A stretch of 64,000 bases of DNA from Bursaphelenchus xylophilus (Eukaryota; Nematoda; Chromadorea; Rhabditida; Aphelenchoididae). The translations under genes were made by a program, and so were the position numbers. The notes under the pieces were generated by a model that was given only the letters and a program-made list of their open reading frames with translations, had not been told where the DNA came from and made no database searches. Positions within the stretch are counted from its first letter, which is position 1. Each line of letters starts with the position of its first letter. The stretch covers positions 9,548,001-9,612,000 of the forward strand of contig CAJFCV020000006.1 of the NCBI GenBank assembly GCA_904066235.2, given 5' to 3'. Of the stretch, positions 24,737-36,540 are shown one piece after another.

Positions 24737-26497
24737 CTATTCTTCGCTGATTGCATCAAGATGAGATGGTTTTTCGTCTGGAACCGGGTCAGAGGGCACT
24801 TCCTCTTCCTCTTTCTGATTGGGATCCCTTTCTTGGATGCTGAAGAGGTTTCCAAACAAAAAGTGCTGAACCACCGGAAATTTCTTGAGAACCTCGCCTT
24901 CATACATCTTGAACAGGCCGGAATTGACTTTCTCCCAGCTGGGGACGGCGCTAATGTTGTACAGCTGGTTGGAATGCTCATAAAATGGGCCGGTTTTGGT
25001 CTAAAGATCAAAAAAAAGTAAAAACGAACTTACATCGTTAATATACTGGATAGCTTCGAAGAATAAGTTATCGTTTTGATAGATGAGGACTTGTTCTTCC
25101 TTCAGATAGTCGTCCGGAGTCAATCTGGCGCGATTGTCTGGAAATGTGAGAGAAAATTATATTATCCATGATGGATTTGGCAAATTTATGTCAAAAAAGG
25201 CTGTCCATCCAATAAACTGATACCTAAAGAGTTCAAAAACAAAGTGAAACACTTACTGATCAACTGAGAACTTCCAAAGATAAAAGGAACAAATTGAAAA
25301 TCGTCGATTGCATGCACTCCACGACTTCCAGCAGGCTCCATCCGATAAGTCCCTTGAAGTTTGCGACAAAGCCGTAGATATCTGGCAAACACACGAAGAA
25401 CAACTGCTTTATCGTCTTCGGGATGCTTCAGACACCCAAGCTCGTACAATAAATGGAGGAAGATCAGAAACGCGGCTTCATGACCACTTCCATAGTCAAT
25501 TCTGGTGGCATTCCCAAAAGAATCGTTCAAATATGGGCATAATTCGACTGCAGCGGCCTTCAAATTGTCGGGGAGGAAGTCGGTGACAATCTCGTTGATC
25601 TTCTGAAGTGATATTAGAGGTTATTCAAGCAAATATAAGCAAAGAAATTTCTAAGATTGAAGCAGATGGTCGAGTGTAATATAAATGAACAGAAACGCAG
25701 AAGATTTAAGCTTTTTAGTCGAAATACCACGCCATGAGCATTCTGATACTTTCTCAAACTAATAGTCGTAAAATGTCGATCAACAGAGCCAGATCTACCA
25801 TCAAAAAATCAATATTGTTTTAGACCACCAAGTCCAACATAGATTAGCAAATTCGACCCTCATTGAGAACAAAACTCATTCAACTCTCACCTCAACCAAT
25901 CTCTCGTGCCATCTTGCATACGCTTTGTTTCCAAATCGTTGTTCTCCCATGTCAACAGGTGGAAAATCCGCGATCCATGACTAAAATCAAAAATAAAAAG
26001 AAAATCAATCAACTCACATCCAAAACATCGAGGAAGCTCAATAGTTTCAATGGAAATGGTGGGATCTCAATCGAGGATGTGCTGGGAGTGCTTCTGACTT
26101 CAAAGCTGAGCCGTTTCAGAAAGTTTAGGTAGTTTGTATACGCCTGAAATAAAAATAAGATATATAGCGGTAAAGAACGATCTTGAGGCGTAACTGCGGT
26201 ATTTCCAAGTCCCATAGAGTACAAAGAAGCTCTAACCGTTTCATATTAATTAGCAAATTTAACCAAAACGCAGGAAAAATTAAAAATACCGCATCAATTA
26301 TATTACCTATGAGAATCTGATGGGTAAACTCAAATTTCAACGTTTCTTTCAGTCAAATATGGGAACTAAAATTACCCCGATATAATCTAAACATAAAACA
26401 CAAAAAATAACTGTCATACCTCACTCTTACACCACTTGCCCAGGTCGAACACGTTGAAAATCGCTCGTTTCGGAGTCACGTACTCAACTTCCGTCAT
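24737..26497 (-). CDS. PTPA: Serine/threonine protein phosphatase 2A activator, PTPA (335 aa)
   Basis: The exons, in transcript order, are 26497-26420, 26143-26018, 25980-25891, 25602-25257, 25137-25034 and 25000-24737. The phases close to 335 residues. PTPA (PPP2R4) activates the PP2A catalytic subunit with ATP/Mg and has peptidyl-prolyl isomerase activity. It acts in cytosol and nucleus. Diagnostic segments are [33 protein letters not shown] and [20 protein letters not shown] followed by [11 protein letters not shown], with [20 protein letters not shown] near the C-terminus. The last 25 residues are acidic ([15 protein letters not shown]) and beyond the conserved core. The length fits the family. 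No key residue appears lost. The start is the only Met before the conserved [10 protein letters not shown]. Confidence 0.93.
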
Positions 26498-28005
26498 TTT
26501 GGCTATTTTTCCGGTCCAATTCGGATATAAACTAACGCAATTCTAGCTCCCTTTCAGTCTAATCTCTTATCTGCGAATAAATTTGGCAAAACATTCATCT
26601 TGTCAAGTGTCTCGCTAAATTGGGTCAAGTGTTTCGCTTGCTTTTTACCGTCTCTTTTTTGTTACCATTTCGACCAAAATACTGTGGATCTGACATTGTT
26701 TTGCTGTTATTTGGGGGTATACTTGTAGGAAAAAATATTTTGGGCCGGAATTATGCTTGAGGGCATTAAAAATTACAAAAAAATCGGGAAATTTTGCCTT
26801 TTTCAGCGAAAATTACTGCGTTTACAGTATTTTTTCTGCTGAAGATTTGCGATATTCGGCTAAAATTGAAGGATGAACCATGTCGATTGTGGTAATTTTG
26901 GTTTATCAACATTTTTTCGAGTTTTTCATAATTTTTTCACCAGTTTTTACTCAATTCGTCTAAAATAATGTGACTTTTTGGGAAATTTCAAATACTGTAG
27001 AGCTGAGAGTTCAAATTGAGAGAGGAATAGTTTTCCTATGTTGTTTGCAACCTCTTCTTCTTGAAAATAATCAACATTTCCCCATTTTTGATGGTTCGCC
27101 CGCACTACCGTAGACTTTTGAGTACCTACATTAAAATAAACGCTCCAAATTACTCGTGTTGACCGTCATTGACCTGATTATGGCATTCAGAATGTCATTC
27201 AGGGCTTTATGAACCCCCTAATCACGGCGGATTAGCGAGTTCCCCAGCCGAGGTACGGTAATAACACTAAAAACTTCCGAGGTGGTATAATATTCGATGG
27301 AGAATTTCGTGGATGTTAAGCCCCGCTCGATTGTCTCTGTGATTGTGTGCGGGGAGGAAGGTGATGTTCCGAGGAGGGCTATTTATGGACAAAGCGAGAG
27401 ATTGGGGGGAAATGAGAGGGCAGAGTTTTTAGGGACCTCGCGGATTTAATGAGTTTGAGGTGGATCTAGGAGGGCCGAGACAAAAATATGTTGTTACATG
27501 GAGTTGTAAGAAATTTTTATGGCTATTTAGTGTAGTGAGTTGTGAGGTTACTGTAATTTTTTATTTATTTTTTTTGGAGAATTTTGAAAAAATCTCGAGT
27601 TTCTCTCGAAAAATAAATTTTTTTGATTGAATTTTGGTCTAAAAATGATGACATAAGATGTCGTAGGAGTTGATGATGATCTTTTGATGGTACTTGAGAT
27701 GTAATGAAACAGTTGAATTATAAATTTTTTGATGACTTTAAGATTTTTTGGGGAAATTTTGATTTTTGAGCAATTTTAGTGTTCTAAATCTATATTGTTC
27801 GGTGGTATTGATGAAAAGAGTACTGTAAATTATAAGATATTGGTTTTTAAGATTTTTTATAGCCTTTACAATAGCAATTTATTTTAATTTGAGGTAAAAT
27901 TTTCAAAAAATATGATAAAATTTTTAGAAATTATTGGCGTTTTTTTGACTGTTACAGTGATGGTTACTATCTTGATAGATCGAAAACAGCATTGTAAGCC
28001 AAATT
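26498..28005. other. Intergenic region between divergent genes
   Basis: AT-rich, with no convincing exon. It probably contains the PTPA promoter just right of 26498. None of the palindrome families is prominent here. Confidence 0.5.
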
Positions 28006-28360
28006 TTGTGGGATGCGGCAACCGCATCGCGGCTTCGTTGTCCTTTCTGCTTTCTCTTTCCCATCTCCACTGCACTATGCGCTCTTTTCCCCCTACCCCC
28101 ATCGCGGTTTTGGGGGAAAGAAAAGCACCGTTTAAGCGCCCTACGGTGGGTCCGGCGCTTATATTTAGTCGCCGCCAGCCTCCCCGGATCCTACTGTAGG
28201 TACGCACCAGAGACGAGGAGATGTGCGCACTCGGTGGTGCGTCTCTGCGCTGCAGCGCGTTCTCTCGGGGAGCGGGGCGCTTTCTGTTCGTGGAAATCGA
28301 TTCCACAGACCCCGGTCGCCCCTCTTCAACCCAGTCTACCATCTCCGTTACCGTAGTGGA
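28006..28360 (+). promoter_or_regulatory. GC-rich promoter-like island
   Basis: About 350 bp of strongly GC-rich DNA in AT-rich surroundings. It holds a hairpin (GATGCGGCAACCGCATC at 28012-28028), a second inverted pair AAGCGCC/GGCGCTT flanking CTACGGTGGGTCC, and TATATTTA at about 28160. TGCGTCTCTGCG at 28238-28249 resembles a word reported as common in Caenorhabditis promoters. Open frames on both strands are explained by GC content. It probably drives the zinc-finger gene 1 kb downstream, or holds an untranslated first exon or a non-coding RNA. Confidence 0.45.
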
Positions 28361-29268
28361 AGAAAGTACGGTAAGAGTACGGTAGAATACGGTAATGTAC
28401 TGTATGGGTCATAAATAGTATTGCCAAACTGTTTGCATGATTTTTTTCGAAAAATACAGTAGTTTCAGCCCGTTACGGTAGATGGAAAACGGGAAAATTG
28501 AAATTTTTTGTGGTTTTGGGGGAAAGTTTTGAATTTTTGTTAATTTTGAGTATGTTTAAGACGGAAATAATATGAATTATCGAAGAATAGGAAGTATACT
28601 GTATGAAAATTATGTTACTGTAACCTTTTTCAACGGTTGCGTTAATCTTTCATTGAAAAATTAGAAATTCTCATGTAATTTTGAAGTTTTTCTTTCGAAA
28701 CAAGTCTGAATTGGATTGAAAAATACAATTTGGCTTCTTTAACTGTTTTTTATACCATATGCCAAGCTTTTGGTAGATTGTATTGATAAGAACACGATAT
28801 TTTTGATATTGCACCAAGCGAAGATGAGCAATGTTTTTTGTTATTATTTGTTTTGAAATTTTTATCTTCATGTTGCATTTGAGATGTTTTGTACGATAAT
28901 GTTTAGTTTTGAGTGTGATTTGCAAACAAATTTACTGTTTGAGATGCGTTTTTTGGGGATATTACTTTAGGTGGTCAAGGGTAATATTTTTGATGGTTTT
29001 GAGCATATTGCAATGTTTTTTTGGGGATTTCTAAGTTAGAATGGATGTGAAATGTATAATGAAGAATGTTTGAACGTATTTTACTTTATTTCCGGGTTTA
29101 CTGTGTCCTAAAATACCTAAAAATTGCTGGTATTACAGTAACTCATATTTCAAAAAATTTTAAAACTTTTTTGAAAATTTGATTGTTACATGGTTTATTG
29201 AGGTCCGTCGAGCTATATAAACTCCTTTTCGGTACCAATTTCGTTTACAAAACACCTTATTTCAGGAG
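28361..29268 (+). other. AT-rich leader or intron before the zinc-finger gene
   Basis: No coding exon was seen. It ends in TTATTTCAG at about 29257-29265, three bases before the ATG of the zinc-finger protein. That is the typical position of an SL1 trans-splice acceptor, or of a 5' UTR intron from the GC island. Confidence 0.5.
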
Positions 29269-31857
29269 ATGAACATCAGTTCCTTGCCAAAGTTCGAACC
29301 CGACCAATTTCCGGAGGAGCTCTCCGGCTACGATGCCGAGTCCGAATCCTTCGACCAGAGTCTGAATATCACACAGAAACTCAACTCTTTCAATGGATTC
29401 GAGCTGGACCAGTCGACGGATTCCAATGGAATGCGGCCTTCGAGGTCGGTGCATCAGTGTGCCGTGTGCAACAAAATCTTTGTCTCGCTGAAAGGTAATT
29501 TTTTAAAGTTTGTTACTGTTTTGTGTTTAGGAGATTGGATTTGTTGTTTGACCGTGCTTTAGAATGAATTTTTCAATAGAATAGAAAAAATTGAGTTCAG
29601 GAGTGACGATTTTTTTGAGAGACATCTAAATTTGATGATGAAGAAGAGAAATTTAAATTTTTTGTCAAAATTAAATTGGATTTTACGATAATTTTTGCTG
29701 AGTGAGCTGTAATATAGTGTAAAATACAATTTGGTGCATGGTAGTTGCGCCTATGATATGTGGTTTTTGCATTTACGTGCAGTTTTTGACCATAGTCATC
29801 AGTTTTTGTCTAAAATAAGATGAATTACCCGTAAATCGTAACTAATGCCTACAAATAGCTGTTAATTGATTATGGAGCTTTAATTTATGATCTAGAAAGT
29901 CTATTGATTCAGTAAAACGATCAGTAAAGTATAATTATAATCTCCATTTCAGGTCTACAACAACACGCCATCATCCACACGGACCAAAAGCCTTTCAGCT
30001 GTGATATCTGCAATAAATCGTTTCGATTCAAGTCAAATCTCTTTGAACATCGATCGGTGCATTCTGGATTCACTCCACACTCGTGCCCATTCTGTGGAAA
30101 GACCTGTAGATTGAAGGGAAATCTGAAGAAACATCTGAAAACCCATGTCAGCACAAAAGAAGAGTTAGATCAGGCGTGGAGGCCGTTCGCGAGGTAAGTA
30201 TTATGTTTCTTGTTGTGTTTTGGGTCTAGAGAAGCATGTAGGACGAATTGTAAGATTTTTTAACAGAAATATTGTCTATTATTTTTTTTTGGGTTTTGAG
30301 ATTTTTTTTGATTTTTATGCAAATTTTGACGATGAAAATTCAAATTGATTCTTGGCGAAGATGCCTTCTGACCTTGATGAAAATTTGCACTACCTTTTCT
30401 CATAAAAATTTTTGATTTTTTATCGAATTTTTGAAAAATTTCAAAAATTGATACAATTAGAAATCAACATAACTTTATGCAAATTTTCCCGTCGATTGCC
30501 GTATAACTGAGCGCAAAACAGAGATTACAGCAACCGCCGACCACCAGCCGACATCCCATCGGACGCGATCATCGTCCGAAGCGGGAACGACGCCCTATTT
30601 ACACCGCCATCCAGAGCCCGAAAACGAAAATTGGGACTCGGCAATGAGGCCAGAGTATGGGTGGAGAAGATCAAGCGTGGAGAAATCCTGCCTCAGGCAT
30701 CGTTGAACGAAAAAGTAAGGTTTTGGATTATGTTTGTTTTAATTTTAGGCATTTTTGAAGTGATCGTATTTTAGGTGTAAAATCACCAGTTAATTTAGTT
30801 GAAAATTGGTTTTCTAAGTTTTTTATGTGGCTTTAGTGAGTAATGAAACTTGCTGAGATAATATTTTCCACTTTCGGAACATAAATTATATTATCCATGA
30901 GCAAGATTGATTAAGATTTGCTGGTTTTTGAATCGATTTTGATATTTTACGTACCAGTAACTAAGAAAGACGTATTTTACCTAAATTTCTTCCAGATGCG
31001 ACGTCTCTCGGTCCTCATCGAAGCGGTGAACAAACAATCCTACAGCCGGGAAGACTTCTTCCGCCAAGCCAAAGCCATGGCCTTCGAGAAGTTCGAATGC
31101 CCCCTCTGCAAATCGGTGTTCATGTCGAGGCTGGAATGTAAAGAGCATTTGGAAATGGAACACCCACATTATTTGCAGGAACGACCCTTCTTTTGTGATG
31201 TAAGTGCCTAGTGTAATATGGGGAATTTATTGGGGTAAAATAGGATACGTTTTGATGTTTTAATACTTAATTTGGCTATGAGATTTATATTCGATTAGTA
31301 TTTATAAATTTTACCGCGTAGAACGGCGGATTTCGCCGAAGCCTAGGGCGCAGCTCGCCGATTAGAAAAGCTTGGAATTTTGCCGGAATTTGAATATTAT
31401 TGGATGTTTTGAGGTTCAAATGGTCCTCTGAGGTGGTTTTTATGCTTTTTTTGATCAAAATTTTGTTATTTCGCCTGAATTTTTCGGGAAAAATTGATTT
31501 TCAGTTGAAAAAATGTTGAAATTAGGCATTTTTCGCCCAAAAAAAGTGTAATCAGTTTTTGCACAGTGTGTGAGAAAAATTTATCGGTTCCTTCAGAAAG
31601 TTACAGTCCAAATTCTACCCGTGTTTGTCAAAATTTTTCAAAAATTTTATGAAAAATCATATTTTTTGAAATTTCCCGTGTTTCAGATGTGCATCAAATG
31701 TTTTGTGGACCAGAAGACGCTAGAACAACACCAAAGCTACCACGCCCGAATCCGCGACCTCATCGAAAACAAACAACTCACCATGACGGTGCCCGAAATG
31801 CTGTTGCCGCAGGCCTGCGAAGACGAACAGGACGGCCAAAACCCGCCGGAACTCTAA
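29269..31857 (+). CDS. C2H2 zinc-finger transcription factor, five fingers (341 aa)
   Basis: The exons are 29269-29494, 29953-30193, 30531-30714, 30996-31199 and 31687-31857. The phases close to 341 residues. The acidic, Ser-rich N-terminus (about 60 residues) is followed by three consecutive C2H2 fingers. They begin CAVCNKIF (Cys64/67), CDICNKSF (Cys92/95) and CPFCGKTC (Cys120/123), each with His pairs spaced by 3, and there are partly TGEKP-like linkers (HTDQKPF and HSGFTPH). A basic linker (PSRARKRKLG) may be a nuclear signal. Fingers 4 (CPLC, residue 252) and 5 (CDMC, residue 284) form a separate pair near the acidic C-terminus. It should be a nuclear DNA-binding regulator. I cannot assign the nematode orthologue with certainty. 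AATAAA lies at 32043. TTTCAG-GAG-ATG suggests trans-splicing right at the start. Confidence 0.9.
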
Positions 31858-32042
31858 TTCCGCAGGCTGCGCCCCACCCCTCCGGGCCACACAATAGTTT
31901 CCTCAGAAGATTTGGCGATTTTCTTCCTCTTCTCTCTTTGTTTACAAAAAAAGAAACAAACCGGGTACCCAGACTTTTGTATGGTATAGTACAATAATTT
32001 TTATTCCTCTTTATTGTTGTGTTCATATTTTCTCATGTTCAT

Positions 32043-32048
32043 AATAAA
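32043..32048 (+). terminator. Polyadenylation signal AATAAA
   Basis: This lies about 185 bases after the stop of the zinc-finger gene, just before the palindrome array begins. Confidence 0.55.
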
Positions 32049-32097
32049 AGTTATTAACACTGCTAATTTTTTGGGGAATTGGAATTCAAAAAAAATA

Positions 32098-33555
32098 TTG
32101 CACAGTGCGGCCAAATTTTTTTTATTTTTTTGCACGGTGCAGAAAGATTATCTTGAAGATTTTTAACTGCACAGTGCAATAAATGTCGCTGGTTTTTGGT
32201 GTGAACAGTGCAAAGAATCCAAAAAGAGTACTGCACCGTGCAATTGAAATATTTTTTGATCGCACTGTGCGAAAAAAATCAAAAAGATTTCTTCAACTTT
32301 CAACTTTATTGCGCTAGACAAATTGCCTGTGCGCCATGATCGTCCGGTTCGGTGGTGAATCGGTTAGGATTGGTTAGACACAGTACTGGCACGAAATTTA
32401 AATGTTTTTTGTCCTATATTGGTTTTACAGAAAGGTGTTTCGAACCTCTGTCGCCTCAGGCGATAGCGGTCCTGTTTTAATACAAGTTGACCATTAAGGT
32501 ACTCACTTGTTTGTTGATTTCTGACTTTGTTTATAAGTTTGGCAAACTCTGTGGTGGCGAGATCAGGGAGTGATCCCCAGGGATGTTTTTCTGTGAGATG
32601 AGATACATCAGCATGTTTCTTTTCGGAATATACAACTCTGAGTGACGATCTGATGATTTTTGAGTAATGTTCTTGGTGCACGTTTGCAGATACCATAGTT
32701 AGTGGCAGAAAAGTGCGGTTCTTGTTGCACAGTGCGGTTATTTTTGTTCTTCCTTTTGCACGGTGCATAGAAATTCTCTTGAAGATTTTCAACTGCACAG
32801 TGCGAAGAGTGTCGCTAGTTTTTGGTGTGAACAGTGCAGAGAACCCAAAAAGAGTTTTGCACTGTGCAATCAAAATATTTTTTGGACCGCACTGTGCGGA
32901 AAATTCAAAAAAAAATTATTGCACAGTGCGGCGAAAAATTTTTTTATTTTTTTGCACGGTGCAAGGAAATTATGTTGAAGATTTTTAACTGCACAGTCCG
33001 AAGAGTGTCGCTAGTTTTTGGTGTGAACAGTGCAGAGAACCCAAAAAGAGTTTTGCACTGTGCAATCAAAATATTTTTTGGACCGCACTGTGCGGGAAAT
33101 CCCAAAAAGATTTTTTGTTGCACAGTGCGGCCAAAAATTTTTATCTTTTTGCACGGTGCATAGAAATTATCTTGAAGATTTTCAACTGCACAGTGCGAAG
33201 AGTGTCGCTAGTTTTTGGTGTGAACAGTGGAGAGAATCCGGAAAACGTTTTGCACTGTGCAATCAAAATATTTTTTGGACCGCACTGTGCGGAAAATTCA
33301 AAAAAATTATTGCACAGTGCGGCGAAAAATTTTTTTATTTTTTTTGCACGGTGCACGGAAATTATGTTGAAGATTTTTAACTGCACAGTCCGAAGAGTGT
33401 CGCTAGTTTTTGGTGTGAACAGTGCAGAGAATTCAAAAAAATTTTTGCACTGTGCAATCAAAATATTTTTTTGACCGCACTGTGCGGAAAATCCCAAAAA
33501 GATTGTTTGTTGCACAGTGCGGTTATTTTTTTATTTTTTGCTTGCACGGTGCACT
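32098..33555. repeat. 196-bp tandem array built from GCAC-N-GTGC palindromes
   Basis: Equivalent palindromes begin at 32859, 33055, 33252 and 33447, giving periods of 196, 197 and 195 bp. A detached fifth unit lies at 32098-32285. Each unit holds six or seven copies of the palindrome separated by fixed text, for example GAAGAGTGTCGCTAGTTTTT. Units differ by small indels. The array is split by 430 bp containing a possible gene. Long frames on both strands inside the array are repeat artefacts. Confidence 0.9.
32425..32696 (-). CDS. Possible small gene (78 aa) inside the 196-bp repeat array
   Basis: Exon 1 is 32696-32507 (ATG, 63 codons plus one base). Exon 2 is 32471-32425 and ends in TAA. 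The 35-base intron has a textbook GTGAGT donor and an AAAACAG acceptor but is unusually short. The predicted protein has the text HPWGSLPDLATTEFAKLINK and ends RPLSPEATEVRNTFL. Its codon use and composition look coding, unlike the repeats on both sides. If the intron is retained the frame stays open to 32364, giving an alternative 110-residue product. A minus-strand AATAAA at 32305-32310 gives a 3' end. I do not recognise the family. It could be a small mitochondrial or nuclear protein, or a retrocopy fragment. Confidence 0.5.
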
Positions 33556-33778
33556 CAGAAATGCTGGAAAAATCATACTTGACAAATTTTCGACCAAAAG
33601 CCGACCGATTTTTTTGCGGAAAATTCTAAAAAATTTCTAAAAAAATAAAAAAAAAAATCTACCAAAAAATTTGCATAGATCCCAAGCGCACGTTCCACCA
33701 TGCAAATCCTAGAGGCCCATTGGATTTTCTTTTCACTCATTCCCCGTGTTTGGCTCGTTCGGAGACGGTTGTGTGAAG

Positions 33779-36128
33779 ATGACCGCTGATCCAGCTACCG
33801 TGAAGAAGATCGAAGAGGGCTTTGAGAAGCTGCAGGTCAGTCAGATCTTACTCTTTGCCGTTTTTATTGTATTTCGAGTCCTTTTCGACCTGTTTTCTGA
33901 AAATCGGACCAATAATTTTTTGATGACCAGACTGAAAAATTGAGTTTTTATGGCAAAATTGCCTGTGGCGAAAAAGAAAAAAATCTGTAAAGTGTCAATT
34001 AAGGCTCCTTTTTGTTAGAAATATATAAATTTTGCCTTTTTAAGACCAAAAATTCCGAAAAATAGCTATTTTTTCTGGAATTTTGATATCTAGTACACTA
34101 TAACTAATTTGGGAATGAGTTTTTTTTTAAATGGTTCTCATGATCACTCCTCACCAAAACAAACCGAAATTTTCAATTTCTCGAAAGGAAAACTAAAATT
34201 TTAACGATTTTATATCAAATCACCTAGTATAATATAATTTTTAGGCTGCTGCGGACTGCAAGTCCTTGCTGAAGAAGCACCTCACCAAGGAGGTGGTCCA
34301 GAAACTCAGGTCCAAGAAGACCAAGTTGGGCGCCACTTTGTTGGACGTCATTCAATCTGGAGTCGCGAATTTGGATTCGGGTGTTGGACTTTATGCTCCG
34401 GATGCCGAGGCCTACACTCTCTTCGCTCCATTGTTTGATCCCGTTATTGAGGTGAGACTTCAAAGGGTTTTACTGCCGCAATTGGCAAAGAAACTTTTGA
34501 TTTTGCTCATTTCTCGTTTGGCGAGCTGCGCCCTGGCTTAATGTGATTTTTTATCCCTCGTATTTTAGGAATACCACAATGGATTCAAGGCGACGGACAA
34601 GCAACCAGCGATGGACCTGGGCGAGGACAAGATTGCCGAGCTTCCCGATTTGGACCCTGAGGGCAAATACATCATCTCCACCCGAATCCGCTGCGGCCGT
34701 TCCTTGGCCGGCTACCCATTCAACCCGTGCTTGACGGAGACCAACTACAAGAATATGGAGGCCCGAATGAAGTCGACCCTTGAAGGTATCAAGGATGAGG
34801 ACTTGAAGGGGACTTATTACCCGTTGACCGGAATGACCAAGGAGGTGCAGGATAAGCTGATTGCTGATCATTTCTTGGTATGTTTTTGGGGTGAGATTGA
34901 GTTGGGATGCCTCGTGGAGTGATTGGGCACATTTGGAGGTATTTCCTAGCGGTTTTGAGAGAATTCAGGTTTTCGTGGTGGGACTCAAAAAATTCAAAAT
35001 TCTGCGGAAAATGGGTGTACCATTGAACTAAAGTTTTTTGATGGTCGCATAGGGCTTTTGGTGACATTCAGACAGGCTTTAGGCGAATTTAAGTGTAATT
35101 GAAGTTTTCGTGGTGAGACCAAAAATCGACAGAAATAAGTTCGAAAATAAAAAGTTGTATTTGTACCCAATTTTTTACTCATTTTCTGAAAGAGCAATCC
35201 GTAATTTTTTTGATTTTCCTCTGCTTTGGTCTACTACAATATCCCAATTTCAGTTCAAAGAAGGAGATCGTTTCCTCCAGGCCGCCAACGCTTCCCGCTT
35301 TTGGCCCACTGGTCGTGGAATTTTCCACAACGAAAAGAAGACCTTTTTGGTGTGGGTGAATGAAGAGGACCATCTCCGAATCATCTCCATGCAGCCCGGA
35401 GGCAATGTCGGCCAAGTGCTGGAGCGTCTGATCAAGGGACTCAAGATCATTGCGGCCAAGCAGCCGTTCGCCCGTCATCCCCGTCTTGGTTGGCTGACTT
35501 TCTGCCCAACCAATTTGGGCACCACGGTGAGGGCTTCGGTCCACGTCAAGTTGCCCAAAATCTCGGCCGATAAGGACAAGTTCAAGGCCACTTGCGATGA
35601 ATTGAAACTTCAGGTGAGTGGGGAGGGAGGAACTTTATTTATTTTTTAATATTCGATCATCATTTTCACCGTGCGAATTTTTTTTGCACGGTGCAAAATC
35701 AATTTTTGATTGCACTGTGCGATCGAAAATTTTGCCGGATTGCACTGTGCAGATTCAAAATTCTTTTATTGCACTGTGCGGTCGAAAATTTTTTTCCTGA
35801 CTGCACTGTGCGGTAGAAAAATTCTTCTTGACTGCACTGTGCAGATTCGAAAAATTTTTTTATTGCACGGTGCGACTCCCAAAATTTTTTGTTGCACGGT
35901 GCGATTCCCAAAATTTTTGACTGCACTGTGCAAAAAATTAAAAATTTAGATTTTGCTTTTATTCAATTTTTTCAGATTCGCGGCATCCACGGTGAGCACT
36001 CGGAGTCGGCGGAGGGAATCTACGACATCTCGAACAAGCAGCGTCTCGGCCTCACCGAATATCAGGCCGTCCGTCAGATGTACGATGGGGTCAAGAAACT
36101 CATCGAACTCGAAGCTGCGGCTGCATAG
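33779..36128 (+). CDS. Arginine kinase (361 aa)
   Basis: The exons are 33779-33835, 34245-34451, 34569-34877, 35254-35613 and 35976-36128. All are phase 0 and give 361 residues. The enzyme reversibly transfers phosphate from ATP to arginine, buffering ATP in muscle and other cytosol. The N-terminal phosphagen-kinase domain holds the specificity loop region [19 protein letters not shown]. The C-terminal catalytic domain has the nucleotide-binding STRIRCGR (residues 125-132) and the active-site cysteine in FCPTNLGT (Cys275), followed by [10 protein letters not shown]. The NEEDH motif is intact. The length matches the invertebrate family. Intron 4 (35614-35975) is filled with GCAC-N-GTGC palindromes, and intron 3 carries two ACCACGAAAA words in reverse. 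Caenorhabditis species have several paralogues, and I cannot say which one this is. Confidence 0.96.
35660..35935. repeat. GCAC-N-GTGC palindromes filling an arginine kinase intron
   Basis: About ten copies occur in 275 bp of intron 4, spaced about 30 bp. Central bases T, G and A are all present. The splice sites of the intron are outside the cluster and normal. Confidence 0.88.
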
Positions 36129-36178
36129 GTCAACAAGGAAAACACTTTTTGTCGGGCAAGGGATCTCGCGTTGGATTC

Positions 36179-36184
36179 AATAAA
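36179..36184 (+). terminator. Polyadenylation signal AATAAA
   Basis: This lies 50 bases after the TAG of arginine kinase. Confidence 0.65.
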
Positions 36185-36244
36185 CTTTGAATTCTTTGTT
36201 TTGTCGGTTGTTTTGCATGCAATTTTTTATAATTTTTTTTTAAA

Positions 36245-36530
36245 GTTGCACTGCGGGTATTTTCTTGCACGGTGAAAACGAATCTTTTATTGCACTGTGC
36301 GACCGGAAATTTTGCCTGTCTGCACTGTGCAGATAAAAAAAAACTTTTTTTTATTGCACCGTGCGAATACAAAAAGTTTCTATTTCTACTGCACGGTGCG
36401 GTGAAAAAGTTTTAATTTTGACTGCACAGTGCGGTCAGAAAGTGATGCTGAGATTGACCGCACTGTGCAACAAAAGTTTTTTTTTTTTGATTGCACAGTG
36501 CGACGACATTTTATTCGCACTGTGCGGATA
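36245..36530. repeat. GCAC-N-GTGC palindrome cluster downstream of arginine kinase
   Basis: About nine copies occur between the polyadenylation site and the foldback element. Three further copies follow the foldback element at 37535-37640, so the element appears to have inserted into one palindrome cluster. Confidence 0.85.
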
Positions 36531-36540
36531 AAAAAACGAA

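Noticed and set aside
28006..28356. Frames of 95-152 codons on both strands of the GC-rich island
   Set aside because: High GC removes stop codons in all frames. There is no start context and no family match.
32713..33640. Frames of 90-125 codons around 33 kb
   Set aside because: Same cause: the 196-bp repeat is nearly free of stops in several frames. No splice sites or start context fit.
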